64,000 nucleotides of DNA, from the NCBI RefSeq assembly GCF_030546645.1, contig NZ_JAUOTO010000001.1, forward strand, positions 186,001-250,000, written 5' to 3'. The notes under the pieces are model-generated. The model did no database searches, was not told the origin of the DNA, and worked only from the letters and a program-made list of their open reading frames with translations. Below are positions 1-8,332 of the stretch, in pieces. Every line of letters starts with the position of its first letter. Within the stretch, counting starts at the first letter, position 1. The position numbers and the translations under genes were made by a program. This DNA is from Flavitalea plasmicola (GTDB lineage Bacteria > Bacteroidota > Bacteroidia > Chitinophagales > Chitinophagaceae).

Positions 1-857
1 CGGCGACCTCTCCCCTGGTCATCATGGGCGCAGGCATTATGATCGTAGCGATAGGATTTAAGCTGGCGCTCGTGCCCTTCCATCTCTGGGCCGCCGACGT
101 ATACCAGGGAGCGCCCACGCCAGTCACCTTGTTCATAGCCACCGTTTCGAAAATAGGCGTGTTTGCGGTGTTGGTGCGGTTTGCACTGGCCATCGATCTG
201 CAGCATTATCCGCAGGCCAGCACCGTTTTTTCCATCCTTGCAATAGCATCCATGATAGTGGGTAATGTCCTGGCGCTGCGACAACAGAATATCAAACGGC
301 TGCTGGCTTATTCTTCCATCGCCCATTTTGGATATTTGCTGGTGGCATTTCTGACGGGTGGCGGGGCCGGCGTGGAGGCGGCTTTTTTCTATCTGCTTGC
401 TTACAGCATTACATTACTATCGGCCTTTGGAGTGGTTACTTTACTGTCCACGCGGCAGAGAGATGCGGAAGATCTGACGACCTACCGGGGATTATTCCGG
501 AAGGACCCGCTGATGGCGGCGGTATTGACCGTCGCCCTGTTCTCTCTCGCCGGTATTCCGCTGACGGCGGGTTTCCCGGCTAAATTCTTTGTGTTGACGG
601 CGGGGGTCCGGCTTCATTTATGGCCGCCTGTGATTACCCTGGTCCTCACCAGTGTGATCGGGTTGTATTATTATCTTCGCGTCATCAGTGTATTGTTCGA
701 GGGATCTCCTCACTTGGAAATAAAGGAAAGAACGCTACACCCCTTTTTTTATACTGCTACCTATGCTACACTGGCAGCGCTCCTGTTGCTGCTCTGTCTG
801 TTGGGGGTCTTTCCAGGCAGCATCGTTGAAGGGATACGGGCATATCTTCTTATTTGA
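1..857 (+). CDS. nuoN: NADH-quinone oxidoreductase subunit N, 3' part
   Basis: This is the C-terminal part of a proton-pumping subunit of respiratory complex I (antiporter-like NuoN family, inner membrane). The frame is open to the left edge, so the start lies outside the window. Visible hallmarks are the segment GFKLALVPFHLWAADVYQGAP with the conserved Lys, His and Trp, the following PTPVTLF stretch, and RLLAYSSIAHFGY with the conserved Lys/His region. Several hydrophobic helices run through to the C-terminus. NuoN is usually the last gene of a nuo operon, which fits a convergent gene directly after it. The stop overlaps the tail of the opposite-strand cupin gene by 8 bases. Confidence 0.93.
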   Translation, partial: ATSPLVIMGAGIMIVAIGFKLALVPFHLWAADVYQGAPTPVTLFIATVSKIGVFAVLVRFALAIDLQHYPQASTVFSILAIASMIVGNVLALRQQNIKRLLAYSSIAHFGYLLVAFLTGGGAGVEAAFFYLLAYSITLLSAFGVVTLLSTRQRDAEDLTTYRGLFRKDPLMAAVLTVALFSLAGIPLTAGFPAKFFVLTAGVRLHLWPPVITLVLTSVIGLYYYLRVISVLFEGSPHLEIKERTLHPFFYTATYATLAALLLLLCLLGVFPGSIVEGIRAYLLI

Positions 858-1179
858 CTGTTTCCATAGCCGCCAGCTCAAATGTGATATTTACAGACCG
901 ATCACCCCGGGGCCGGGTACGGTGCCTGACATTGGCCGGAATAGTAAACAATTGCCCGGGAGCTAATTCCACCGTGCGGTCTTCCAGGTCGATACATACG
1001 ATTCCTTCTATGACCAGGAACGTTTCATCACTGTTGGGGTGATGGTGCCAGTAAAACGGCTCCGTCATTACACTGAGCCTTACGACGTGGTCGTTTATCA
1101 GCGAAAGGGGAACGTTTTTGTAGGTGTTGATGTCCAGGATTTCCTGGTGCAGATCAACGACAGTAAGTGGCGGTGTCAT
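850..1179 (-). CDS. Small single-domain cupin protein
   Basis: A 109-residue protein that is almost entirely one cupin beta-barrel. The first cupin motif is visible as HHHPNSDETFLVIEG (about residues 45-59), with His ligands and a Glu for a metal. The second is PGQLFTIPANVRHRTRP (about 74-90), with the last His ligand. Such proteins are small metal-dependent enzymes or sensors of unknown substrate. Its ATG overlaps the TGA of the upstream DUF4386 gene (ATGA), so the two are translationally coupled. The substrate cannot be inferred. Confidence 0.85.
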   Translation of the reverse strand: MTPPLTVVDLHQEILDINTYKNVPLSLINDHVVRLSVMTEPFYWHHHPNSDETFLVIEGIVCIDLEDRTVELAPGQLFTIPANVRHRTRPRGDRSVNITFELAAMETVK

Positions 1180-1916
1180 AAATGGGTGTTATTTTTCAGT
1201 TGTAAACGCGCCTCCCATTTCTTCATATTCACCCCTTTTATAATTAACCAAAGACACATTGAAAATTCCGCTATAAAAGATAATGGGCCGAGCATAACAG
1301 GAAATAGTAAACCTTCCAATCTGGGAGAGAAGATCAGCAAAAAACTATTTGTCAGATAGCATAGGCCGGCAATGAATATCATAACGCCTAAGACCCGGGG
1401 TAAAAATTCAGATCTGAAGATCAGGTATCCATCTATCAGGCATTCAAAACCAAAAAATATGAGGCCGATCCCAAAGCCATATTCATGCGCTTTGACTGAA
1501 AGATAACTTAATGCCTGCAATTGCTGCGGGTGGAATGCCTTTAAATAATTGTCATTGTCCAACAGGAACAGCGGCATCACCAGATTCATCTTATTCGCTA
1601 CCAATACAGCGGTTTGGATCAGGCCGAAAAGAAGTGAAAGCAAAGCGAGATCTTTGTTTACACGTTTTAAAAGCGTATAGTAAACTATTCCTACCACCAG
1701 GTCGAACACATGCATCACCAGATCGCCAAATATACCGACGCGCCAAAGTACGGGTGAAGCCGCAATATTGTTGCTGGTTGCCAGGGCATTGCCCGGTACA
1801 ATAATTTTACTTCTGATGAATATTTCTCCCATAACGCCTGCCGCAATGATGACCAGATACGCCAGGCCGCCAATTCTGGCATATACTTGCGGAGAGGGTT
1901 CCAGTGGTTTATTCAC
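1176..1916 (-). CDS. DUF4386 family membrane protein
   Basis: A 246-residue integral membrane protein with about six hydrophobic segments. The N-terminal YARIGGLAYLVIIAAGVMGE segment and the following ALATSNNIAAS..LWRVG region are typical of DUF4386. No catalytic residues are recognisable and the family function is unknown. The start codon is GTG, because no ATG lies before the first transmembrane helix. It overlaps the downstream cupin gene by four bases (ATGA), so the pair forms a small operon. DUF4386 genes are often found next to small regulators or cupins, but that gives no function here. Confidence 0.85.
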   Translation of the reverse strand: MNKPLEPSPQVYARIGGLAYLVIIAAGVMGEIFIRSKIIVPGNALATSNNIAASPVLWRVGIFGDLVMHVFDLVVGIVYYTLLKRVNKDLALLSLLFGLIQTAVLVANKMNLVMPLFLLDNDNYLKAFHPQQLQALSYLSVKAHEYGFGIGLIFFGFECLIDGYLIFRSEFLPRVLGVMIFIAGLCYLTNSFLLIFSPRLEGLLFPVMLGPLSFIAEFSMCLWLIIKGVNMKKWEARLQLKNNTHL

Positions 1917-1943
1917 TTTTTTTTGAACGCAATATAATACTTC

Positions 1944-2819
1944 TTAATTCACCGCTTTGAATTTGGCGTTCGTAATAAGTACATCGTGGCCTGCCGAATC
2001 ATGGACTGTTCCGTCAAAGGTACCGATCAAGGTGTTCATAAAACGAGGCGTTAGCAGGATGGTATTGCTTCTGATATGGATATAGAAGGGCGTATTGGTA
2101 TTAGTGGCGGTGCCGTCGATCGAATATATGTACTTTCCCGTCTTATATGAATATAAGTATAAGCCTGCCGGGTAAGCCACCGTATCTAAATTATTATTAT
2201 AAATGTTCGACGCACCGAAGCCCATGGTCAAAACCGTGTCCGGGTCGCCGGACGCCATATGTCCGGTGAATTCAAAAGAGACGACATCCGGCATTTGCGG
2301 AATGCCGTAAACGTAGGCCTGGCATGGGCCACGGTAAACATGGCCTTGTGCAGTGAACTGCCAGGTATTGTCCGCCATTGAAAGGCCAGCGCTATCCTGC
2401 ACATAGATATACAATTGACACGTGGACGAATCGAAGGTGAGGGGGTACATGACAGTCCCGGGGCTGATGAAGCTGCCTGTCGCTTTCAGGCGCACTGTAT
2501 TCAGACCCGTATCAGCGAAAATTCCCGAAGCGGCAAATTGCACCCCGTTCTGCTTGTTAGTGGTGATCTGGTAAGACCCCGGACTGGTGACATAGACATT
2601 GATGTTAACATAATTTGTGTCTGTCCCTGCCGGAAAACCATTGTACCATATACCATGGACAGTGTTGGGAAGACATTCCCCATATTGATTCTGCAGAGAC
2701 CCTTTAGCGGGATCCGGATGATGAGGTTCCTTTTTGCATCCGATGAAGACGATGAGCACTGAAAAAATAGACATACAGGCAGACAGCGTCCAACCAAGGC
2801 GGGCAGGCATACTTTTCAT
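1944..2819 (-). CDS. Predicted lipoprotein, unknown function
   Basis: A 291-residue exported protein. An N-terminal hydrophobic segment (about residues 10-27) ends in a lipobox-like FIGC followed by charged residues, so the protein is probably lipid-anchored after Cys28. The rest is rich in Thr, Tyr, Asn and Gly and looks like beta-sandwich modules: the repeated patterns GSYQITTNKQNG, FADTGLNTVRLKATG and TWQFTAQG resemble lipoproteins with two Ig-like domains seen in Bacteroidota. I do not recognise a named family. It is encoded alone on the minus strand, 27 bases before the DUF4386 operon. Confidence 0.7.
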   Translation of the reverse strand: MKSMPARLGWTLSACMSIFSVLIVFIGCKKEPHHPDPAKGSLQNQYGECLPNTVHGIWYNGFPAGTDTNYVNINVYVTSPGSYQITTNKQNGVQFAASGIFADTGLNTVRLKATGSFISPGTVMYPLTFDSSTCQLYIYVQDSAGLSMADNTWQFTAQGHVYRGPCQAYVYGIPQMPDVVSFEFTGHMASGDPDTVLTMGFGASNIYNNNLDTVAYPAGLYLYSYKTGKYIYSIDGTATNTNTPFYIHIRSNTILLTPRFMNTLIGTFDGTVHDSAGHDVLITNAKFKAVN

Positions 2820-3004
2820 GGTAGGTTTAATTTGTAGTTTTAGTTATTGGATATCACTATAGCAATTCTTATGCCTGCTTGACGTAATTTTACATACTTA
2901 ATAAGGCCACCGGCACATGGGCCCGCAGCTGAATGTTCTGAGCTTTGAAAAACATCCCTTTGACACAGTGAAAGCTTAACATTTGAATTTCATAACTTAG
3001 TGGT

Positions 3005-3544
3005 ATGCACTCCCAGATCACCTCCAAATTCAAACCTTACGGCATTTTTTCGCTGATCTTCTGCGGTTTCCTTTTCTTATTGCTACTGCTGGTGATAGGC
3101 TTGTTGGGCCAACAAATTGCCCTATGGAATGCGAGGCCGGTAAGAAAAGGTATCACCCCCGCACAGGCGTTACTATTCATGGCGATTTTTGGTTTCCTTG
3201 CATGGGTGATCGTGTTTACCCTTTATAAATACGCTTTTCGTGTTGTCATCGATCCCGCCGCGAAAACGATCCTTTTTAAGCATCTTCTGACCCAAAGCAG
3301 CAAACGATATGATTTTGACGATTTTGACGGTTACCTGGATACCTTTGCCGTCTCAAAATCCGGGGACTATAAGGTTGTTTACCTTGTTAAGGACCAAAAG
3401 GCGGAGAAGATCATCACGGGGTTTTACTTTGCCAATATCGACGAGTTGAAGGCGGCATTGTCGCCTGTCAAATACCTGGGGTTCGAGGAGGATTTCCGTC
3501 GCCTCGCCCGACGGGCGCTCTCGGGCAAGCCGCTGATCGATTGA
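3005..3544 (+). CDS. Membrane protein with PH-like cytoplasmic domain, unknown
   Basis: A 179-residue protein with two N-terminal transmembrane helices (about residues 15-37 and 50-75). A soluble part follows whose opening FRVVIDPAAKTILFKHLLTQSSKRYDFDDFDG resembles bacterial PH-like or YcxB-type domains. No catalytic motif is visible. It ends 6 bases before the stop of the opposite-strand thioesterase gene, so the pair is convergent. The ATG at 3005 is the only start before the first membrane helix. Confidence 0.65.
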   Translation: MHSQITSKFKPYGIFSLIFCGFLFLLLLLVIGLLGQQIALWNARPVRKGITPAQALLFMAIFGFLAWVIVFTLYKYAFRVVIDPAAKTILFKHLLTQSSKRYDFDDFDGYLDTFAVSKSGDYKVVYLVKDQKAEKIITGFYFANIDELKAALSPVKYLGFEEDFRRLARRALSGKPLID

Positions 3545-3550
3545 GAAAGC

Positions 3551-3985
3551 TTAATTCGAAAAGTTCTCCGTTGTTGGAAAAGCGTCAAAGACATCCGTCA
3601 CTATTTTGGGTGTGGGAGATAGCAGCTTTCGCTGCCTCGTGTCGAGCCAGGCGCCGTCGAGGGTCAATATAGCGCAGGTTTTATTGTCGGAGGATACGAA
3701 CTCGTGTTGGATCGTCCACCGGGAGGCATCCGCATTCCGCTTGGCCAGCTTTGCATGGATAGTTATCGTGTCGGATAAGCGGATCTCCTTTTTGAAAACA
3801 CATTCCTCCCGAAATAAGATCGGTCCAAAATTTTGCTCCTGCATCAATTTCAGGGTAAGTCCTAAGCTTTCTATGATCTCTATTCGCTGCTGGGCGCCAA
3901 AGTCATAATAGACGCTGTGCCGCAGGTGAAAATTGGGGTCAATGTCGGCCCAGCGGATAGAAATGGTCTTGCTGAATGAGGTCAT
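3551..3985 (-). CDS. Acyl-CoA thioesterase of the 4HBT/YbgC type
   Basis: A 144-residue single hot-dog-fold protein. The N-terminal RWADIDPNFHLRHSVYYDF matches the active-site region of the 4HBT/YbgC class, where the Asp in the RWADID stretch acts on the thioester of acyl-CoA substrates. Length is normal for the family (130-150). The substrate cannot be read from the sequence. The gene is single, divergent from the AlkX-like gene to its right and convergent with the membrane protein to its left. Confidence 0.8.
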   Translation of the reverse strand: MTSFSKTISIRWADIDPNFHLRHSVYYDFGAQQRIEIIESLGLTLKLMQEQNFGPILFREECVFKKEIRLSDTITIHAKLAKRNADASRWTIQHEFVSSDNKTCAILTLDGAWLDTRQRKLLSPTPKIVTDVFDAFPTTENFSN

Positions 3986-4144
3986 GTCCTTTTTTCATAA
4001 AAATATGGTTTCTTTTTGAGACAAGTTGCTCCTAAAGCTAAGGAGCCAATACAAGGCGGAACCCCACAAATGAAGGCATCATGCTCAGGATATTCTTGGA
4101 AATTTGTAAATTGTTCAACCAGTGAAATATTATTAATTTATTGT

Positions 4145-5338
4145 ATGAGCAGACTTGTCCTCACCACATCACAAGCCCGGAAAATTATCCTTCACGCGGC
4201 AGGATTATCAAAACGAGCGCAGTTTGGAAAAGGTAGGGAAGCGGTGTACAAGCTGATCGATCACCTGGGTTTCGTTCAGGTCGATACAAACTATGTCGTC
4301 GAGCGGGCCCATCACCACGCCATCGCCTCGCGGGTGCCGGACTATAAATTGGAATGGCTCGACGAGCTTCAGGCAGACGGCAGGATCTTTGAATTCTGGA
4401 CCTATGCCGCAGGATACATTCCCATGCATGACTTCCGCTTCTCATTGCCAGTGAAAGCAGGCTTTCTATCCAGGAGAAAACCCTTGACGCAGGCAGAGAT
4501 CAATCTGATGGACAAAGTGGTAGACAGGATTGCACGGGAGGGACCTCTCATGGCGAGGGATTTTGAGAATGATCGCGTGGAAGCAAGCTCCGGATGGTGG
4601 GATTGGCGACCGTCGAAGATGGCGCTGGAGAGACTGCACCTGGACGGGAGGCTGATGACGATGAGAAGAAAAGACTTCCAGAAATTGTATGATCTCCCCA
4701 GGAATGTCATCCCGGCCGACATCGATGGGACCATGCCCACCGATGAGGAATTTGCACGGCATGTTATCCGGCGTTCGTTGGGATCCCTGGGCATCGCTTA
4801 CGCAAAAGAGATGGTCTGGCGTGCCCGTTACGTAAAGGATAATTTAGTAAAAAAGGAGTTGGAAAAGCTCGTAGAGGAGGGCGAGATCTGCCAGGTTGCG
4901 ATCGAAGGCCTTAAAACCGCTCCTCTTTACATGTTACCCGGTTATAAGAGCAAAAAGATCCAGCTGTCCGATGATGCATTTATTCTTTCCCCCTTCGACG
5001 TATTGAATGTCTTCCGGCACCGGTTAAGGGATTTTTTTGACTTCGATTACCAGGTGGAATGCTTTGTACCCCAGGCCAAGCGGAAATACGGATACTTTTC
5101 GTTGCCCGTACTGGTCGGCGATACTTTTTTTGCCAGGATGGATTCAAAGGCCGATCGAAAAAAAGACGAATTAGCCATTCACAATCTGCACTTCGAGCCA
5201 GTGAAGCTGACCAGACCAGTGATCCTCAAGATCAGTGACGCCATCAGGGCTTTTGCAAAATTCAATCAATGCGAAACGGTCACTATTAAGAGATCAAATG
5301 ACAAGGCGGCGTTGAAAGTTCTCCGGGATGCATTATAA
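4145..5338 (+). CDS. Winged-helix DNA glycosylase, AlkX/YcaQ-like (HTH_42)
   Basis: The family (HTH_42/AlkZ-like) removes bulky alkyl adducts and unhooks DNA interstrand crosslinks using a short Q-x-Q or Q-x-D catalytic motif. Here GFVQVDTNYVVERAHHHA (about residues 37-54) carries Q-V-D, which points to the AlkX/YcaQ subtype rather than the AlkZ (QxQ) type. The later part contains RMDSKADRKK and FNQCETV blocks common to the family. The ATG at 4145 gives 397 residues, close to the usual 390-410. A TTG start further upstream would add 43 residues with no family similarity and is rejected. Confidence 0.82.
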   Translation: MSRLVLTTSQARKIILHAAGLSKRAQFGKGREAVYKLIDHLGFVQVDTNYVVERAHHHAIASRVPDYKLEWLDELQADGRIFEFWTYAAGYIPMHDFRFSLPVKAGFLSRRKPLTQAEINLMDKVVDRIAREGPLMARDFENDRVEASSGWWDWRPSKMALERLHLDGRLMTMRRKDFQKLYDLPRNVIPADIDGTMPTDEEFARHVIRRSLGSLGIAYAKEMVWRARYVKDNLVKKELEKLVEEGEICQVAIEGLKTAPLYMLPGYKSKKIQLSDDAFILSPFDVLNVFRHRLRDFFDFDYQVECFVPQAKRKYGYFSLPVLVGDTFFARMDSKADRKKDELAIHNLHFEPVKLTRPVILKISDAIRAFAKFNQCETVTIKRSNDKAALKVLRDAL

Positions 5339-5374
5339 ATATCTAAGTAATACCCCTTATTTTTCAGATATTTA
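5336..5374. repeat. 9-bp inverted repeat at the glycosylase stop codon
   Basis: TAAATATCT (5336-5344) and AGATATTTA (5366-5374) are perfect complements separated by 21 bases. The left arm begins with the TAA stop of the AlkX-like gene. It could be a weak mRNA 3'-end hairpin; it is A+T-rich and lacks a clear T tract, so a terminator call is only tentative. Confidence 0.35.
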
Positions 5375-5433
5375 AGCGCCTGTCTATTAGCATTTATGAT
5401 AATATATTTATATTCTTATATAAATTTTTATCT

Positions 5434-6582
5434 ATGAAAATAGCCCAGACCCAATATTTTGGCGACCGATGGCGAACCGGATCGATCCCTGGTGGGTTCG
5501 ATTCTCAGAAGGCCCAGTTGGTTTTGGCTTTCGGAGATCCGGCCCTGGTGACAGATGCCAGCCTTTTCAGCCATATCAGAGGCTTATTCCCTGGTGCTGC
5601 TATAGTGTCTTCTTCGACGGCCGGCGAAATTCTCCAGGAGAACGTACACGATAATAGTCTTGTGGTCACTGCGATCCAATTCGAGAGAACGAGGATCCTG
5701 TGCAAGGTCAGCAACATCAGGCGGCACGGTTCCAGCTATACAATGGGTGTGGATCTCATGAAAGCACTGACGGGGGAGGCCGACGACCTGATTGCAGTTT
5801 TTATCATTTCGGATGGGACCCATATCAATGGTAGCGAGCTGGTATTGGGTTTTTCTGAAAATAATCCGAAGTGTGTTCCGGTGACCGGGGGATTGGCAGG
5901 AGATGGGGCCAGATTCAGCCGGACCTTTGCCGGGCTTGACGAGGTTCCGGAAGAAGGGAATGTCGTAGCCGTTGGATTTTATGGGGATAGCTTGAAGATC
6001 GGACATGGCTCCTTTGGAGGTTGGGATGAATTTGGTCCTGAAAGGACCATTACCCGATCTGACAAAAATATTTTATTCGAGATCGACGGTAAGAATGCTT
6101 TGGACCTCTACAAGGAATACCTGGGACCTTATAAGGAGGAGTTACCCGGCTCTGCTCTTCTATTTCCTCTTTCCATAAAGGAGCCGGACTCCGCCAGCCA
6201 CCTGGTCCGGACCATTCTCAGCATCAATGAGCAGGAAAAATCCATGCTATTCGCCGGCAATATGCCCGAAGGCAGTAAGATAAGGCTGATGAAGGCCAAT
6301 TTCGACCGGTTGATAAACGGATCGTTAATGGCGGCCAGAAATTCGTTCGATACCCTGGAAAATAGTTCTCCGGAACTGGCGCTGCTGGTCAGCTGTGTAG
6401 GCCGTAAGCTGATCCTGCAGGAAAGGACAGATGAAGAAGTGCAGGCGGTAAAACAGATATTCGGAGACCGTACTTTGCTGGCGGGGTTCTATTCGTATGG
6501 TGAGATCTCGCCATTCAATCCGAATACCCGTTGCGAGCTGCACAATCAGACAATGACTATTACTACGTTCTCCGAATCGTAA
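5434..6582 (+). CDS. FIST-domain sensory protein
   Basis: A 382-residue soluble protein with the FIST N domain (about residues 25-220, with LVLAFGDPALV and SSSTAGEI blocks) followed by FIST_C (about 225-365, with FEIDGKNALDLYKEYLG and the terminal FYSYGEISP). FIST proteins are proposed small-ligand sensors that work with histidine kinases or chemotaxis and cyclic-di-GMP proteins. The next gene is a hybrid kinase only 28 bases downstream on the same strand, so the two are almost certainly co-transcribed and act together. The upstream region is very A+T-rich, with an 8-bp dyad at 5406-5425. The ligand is unknown. Confidence 0.88.
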   Translation: MKIAQTQYFGDRWRTGSIPGGFDSQKAQLVLAFGDPALVTDASLFSHIRGLFPGAAIVSSSTAGEILQENVHDNSLVVTAIQFERTRILCKVSNIRRHGSSYTMGVDLMKALTGEADDLIAVFIISDGTHINGSELVLGFSENNPKCVPVTGGLAGDGARFSRTFAGLDEVPEEGNVVAVGFYGDSLKIGHGSFGGWDEFGPERTITRSDKNILFEIDGKNALDLYKEYLGPYKEELPGSALLFPLSIKEPDSASHLVRTILSINEQEKSMLFAGNMPEGSKIRLMKANFDRLINGSLMAARNSFDTLENSSPELALLVSCVGRKLILQERTDEEVQAVKQIFGDRTLLAGFYSYGEISPFNPNTRCELHNQTMTITTFSES

Positions 6583-6610
6583 AACCGACCGTTCAAGCAC
6601 TGATTATAGC

Positions 6611-8128
6611 ATGATCTCCATACTCTATCATAAACTGCTGGACAAGCAGATAAAAAAATTTCTGACAGAAGAACAGCTGGCAGATGAATCCATCCTGCAG
6701 TTCCTGGAAGTCGTCAATAACGCATACGCCGGCTTTGAACGCGATAAGAAAATATCGGATCATGCGTTTTCCATCAGTGAGAAGGAATACCAGGAAGTAA
6801 CCATGCATTTGCAGGAACAGCATGATATTCAGCTTCAATCCATTTTTAAATTAAAGAATGCAATCCGCTCCTTAGACCCGCAGTACGATATACATTTTTC
6901 TGAGTCGGGCACCGCAGATATGATCAGCGTCATTTCTTTCCTGGAAGAACAAATAAAAAAAACCAAAGCGCTCGAAGTCGAGCTGATCCAGGCCAAAGAG
7001 GTGGCAGAGCAGGCGGCAAGAGCCAAGGCAGACTTCCTATCCGTCATGAGCCATGAGATCAGGACCCCTCTGAATGCCATCATCGGCATTGCTCACCTGC
7101 TATCGGAAGACGAGAAGCTTTCTTCACAGGAAGAAAACCTGCAGGTGCTTGGGTTTGCCGCGGATAACCTTTTCAATCTCATCAATGACGTCCTGGATTT
7201 CGGCAAGATCGACGAAGGAAAGATCCTTTTCTCCGAGAAAAACATCGATATCCGGCGCCTGGTATCCCGCATAAAAGCGGCCAATGGTATACGGGCGGAG
7301 GATAGGGGCAATATCCTGAAACTAATAGTAGATGAGGACCTGCCGGTCTTCATAAAAGGAGATGATGTCCGGCTCGGGCAAGTGCTAAATAACCTGATCT
7401 CCAACGCTATTAAGTTTACGTCCAATGGGACCATCGTCATCGAGGTGTTGCTAAATCAGGTCCTTGAGGACCAGGTGGAGGTCTATTTCTCCGTCACGGA
7501 TAGCGGCATCGGCATCGAGCCCGGCAAGCAGCAATTGATCTTTGAACGGTTTACCCAGGCTAACGCGGAGATCACCCGGGAATTCGGCGGCTCGGGCCTG
7601 GGCCTGGCGATCACCAAAAAGCTGCTGAATATGCAGCATAGCGAAATCCATGTTGAAAGCGAGCCAGGCAAAGGGTCGAAGTTCTATTTTCTACTGCGCT
7701 TTAAAAAAGCGGATGCGGATGCAGCGAAAATTACCATGCAGCCTGAGAAAGGAAAGGGTAATCTCAGCGGAATAAGGATCCTGCTGGTAGAAGACGTGGA
7801 ATTTAATGTCTTCGTCGCTGAAAAAATGCTGAAGAACTGGGAAGCTGTCGTGGAAATAGCGGACAATGGATTGAAAGCGGTGGAAAAAGCCAGGAGTAAC
7901 GAGTATGATATTATTTTAATGGACCTTCAAATGCCTGTGATGGACGGCTATACGGCTTCCAAATGCATCCGCGATTTCAACACCGCCATTCCCATCATTG
8001 CCCTCACGGCTTCTTCCTCTGTTGATATTCAGGAAAAGATTTATGGCTTTGGTATGACGGATTACTTGTCCAAGCCTTTCAATCCGGACGAACTGTTTGA
8101 AACGATCTGTAAATACACGATAAAATAA
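6611..8128 (+). CDS. Soluble hybrid histidine kinase with C-terminal receiver
   Basis: A 505-residue kinase without transmembrane segments. Residues 1-115 show no domain I recognise and resemble an N-terminal region seen in kinases partnered with FIST proteins. A coiled coil (about 107-142) leads into HisKA with phospho-accepting His148 in SVMSHEIRTPLN. The ATPase domain follows (N box LNNLISNAIKF, G boxes DSGIGI and GGSGLGLAI). The receiver (about 388-503) has Asp438 in MDLQMPVMDG and the conserved Lys in YLSKPF. With no sensor domain of its own, its input probably comes from the FIST protein encoded just upstream. Its output partner is not in the window. Confidence 0.93.
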   Translation: MISILYHKLLDKQIKKFLTEEQLADESILQFLEVVNNAYAGFERDKKISDHAFSISEKEYQEVTMHLQEQHDIQLQSIFKLKNAIRSLDPQYDIHFSESGTADMISVISFLEEQIKKTKALEVELIQAKEVAEQAARAKADFLSVMSHEIRTPLNAIIGIAHLLSEDEKLSSQEENLQVLGFAADNLFNLINDVLDFGKIDEGKILFSEKNIDIRRLVSRIKAANGIRAEDRGNILKLIVDEDLPVFIKGDDVRLGQVLNNLISNAIKFTSNGTIVIEVLLNQVLEDQVEVYFSVTDSGIGIEPGKQQLIFERFTQANAEITREFGGSGLGLAITKKLLNMQHSEIHVESEPGKGSKFYFLLRFKKADADAAKITMQPEKGKGNLSGIRILLVEDVEFNVFVAEKMLKNWEAVVEIADNGLKAVEKARSNEYDIILMDLQMPVMDGYTASKCIRDFNTAIPIIALTASSSVDIQEKIYGFGMTDYLSKPFNPDELFETICKYTIK

Positions 8129-8155
8129 GCTATTCCATCTCCGTTCCATAAAAAA

Positions 8156-8173
8156 ACCCCGCCGAAGCGGGGT
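8156..8173 (-). terminator. Rho-independent terminator, leftward orientation
   Basis: A 7-bp G+C-rich stem (ACCCCGC at 8156-8162 with GCGGGGT at 8167-8173) closes a CGAA loop. Read on the minus strand the stem is followed by a run of seven T residues, a textbook intrinsic terminator for the barrel-protein gene that ends at 8333. On the plus strand it lies 28 bases after the kinase stop but lacks a T tract downstream, so for the kinase it would only be a 3' hairpin. Confidence 0.75.
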
Positions 8174-8209
8174 ACACTAATCATACCATTAACCATTAAA
8201 CCTTATCCT

Positions 8210-8332
8210 ATGTTTCATAAAAATAGATCATTCCTTCACATGGTCCAATATGCGCGTGGTCCTTTCCGGCGTTTTTACGCGATTGTCACCTGTTTTGCTA
8301 CAGATATGCCTGTATTTTTAAGCGCTCTGTAA
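8210..8332 (+). CDS. 40-codon ORF, possible remnant of an exported-protein start
   Basis: ATG at 8210 opens a 40-codon frame ending in TAA just beside the stop of the opposite gene. It begins with a basic stretch (KNRSFLHMVQYARGPFRR) followed by a short hydrophobic part (FYAIVTCFA), like the start of a SusC/TonB-receptor signal peptide. The leader ACCATTAAACCTTATCCT before the ATG resembles leaders I associate with SusC-type genes in this family. Nothing receptor-like follows. It may be a decayed remnant, a small peptide gene or chance. Confidence 0.25.
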   Translation: MFHKNRSFLHMVQYARGPFRRFYAIVTCFATDMPVFLSAL

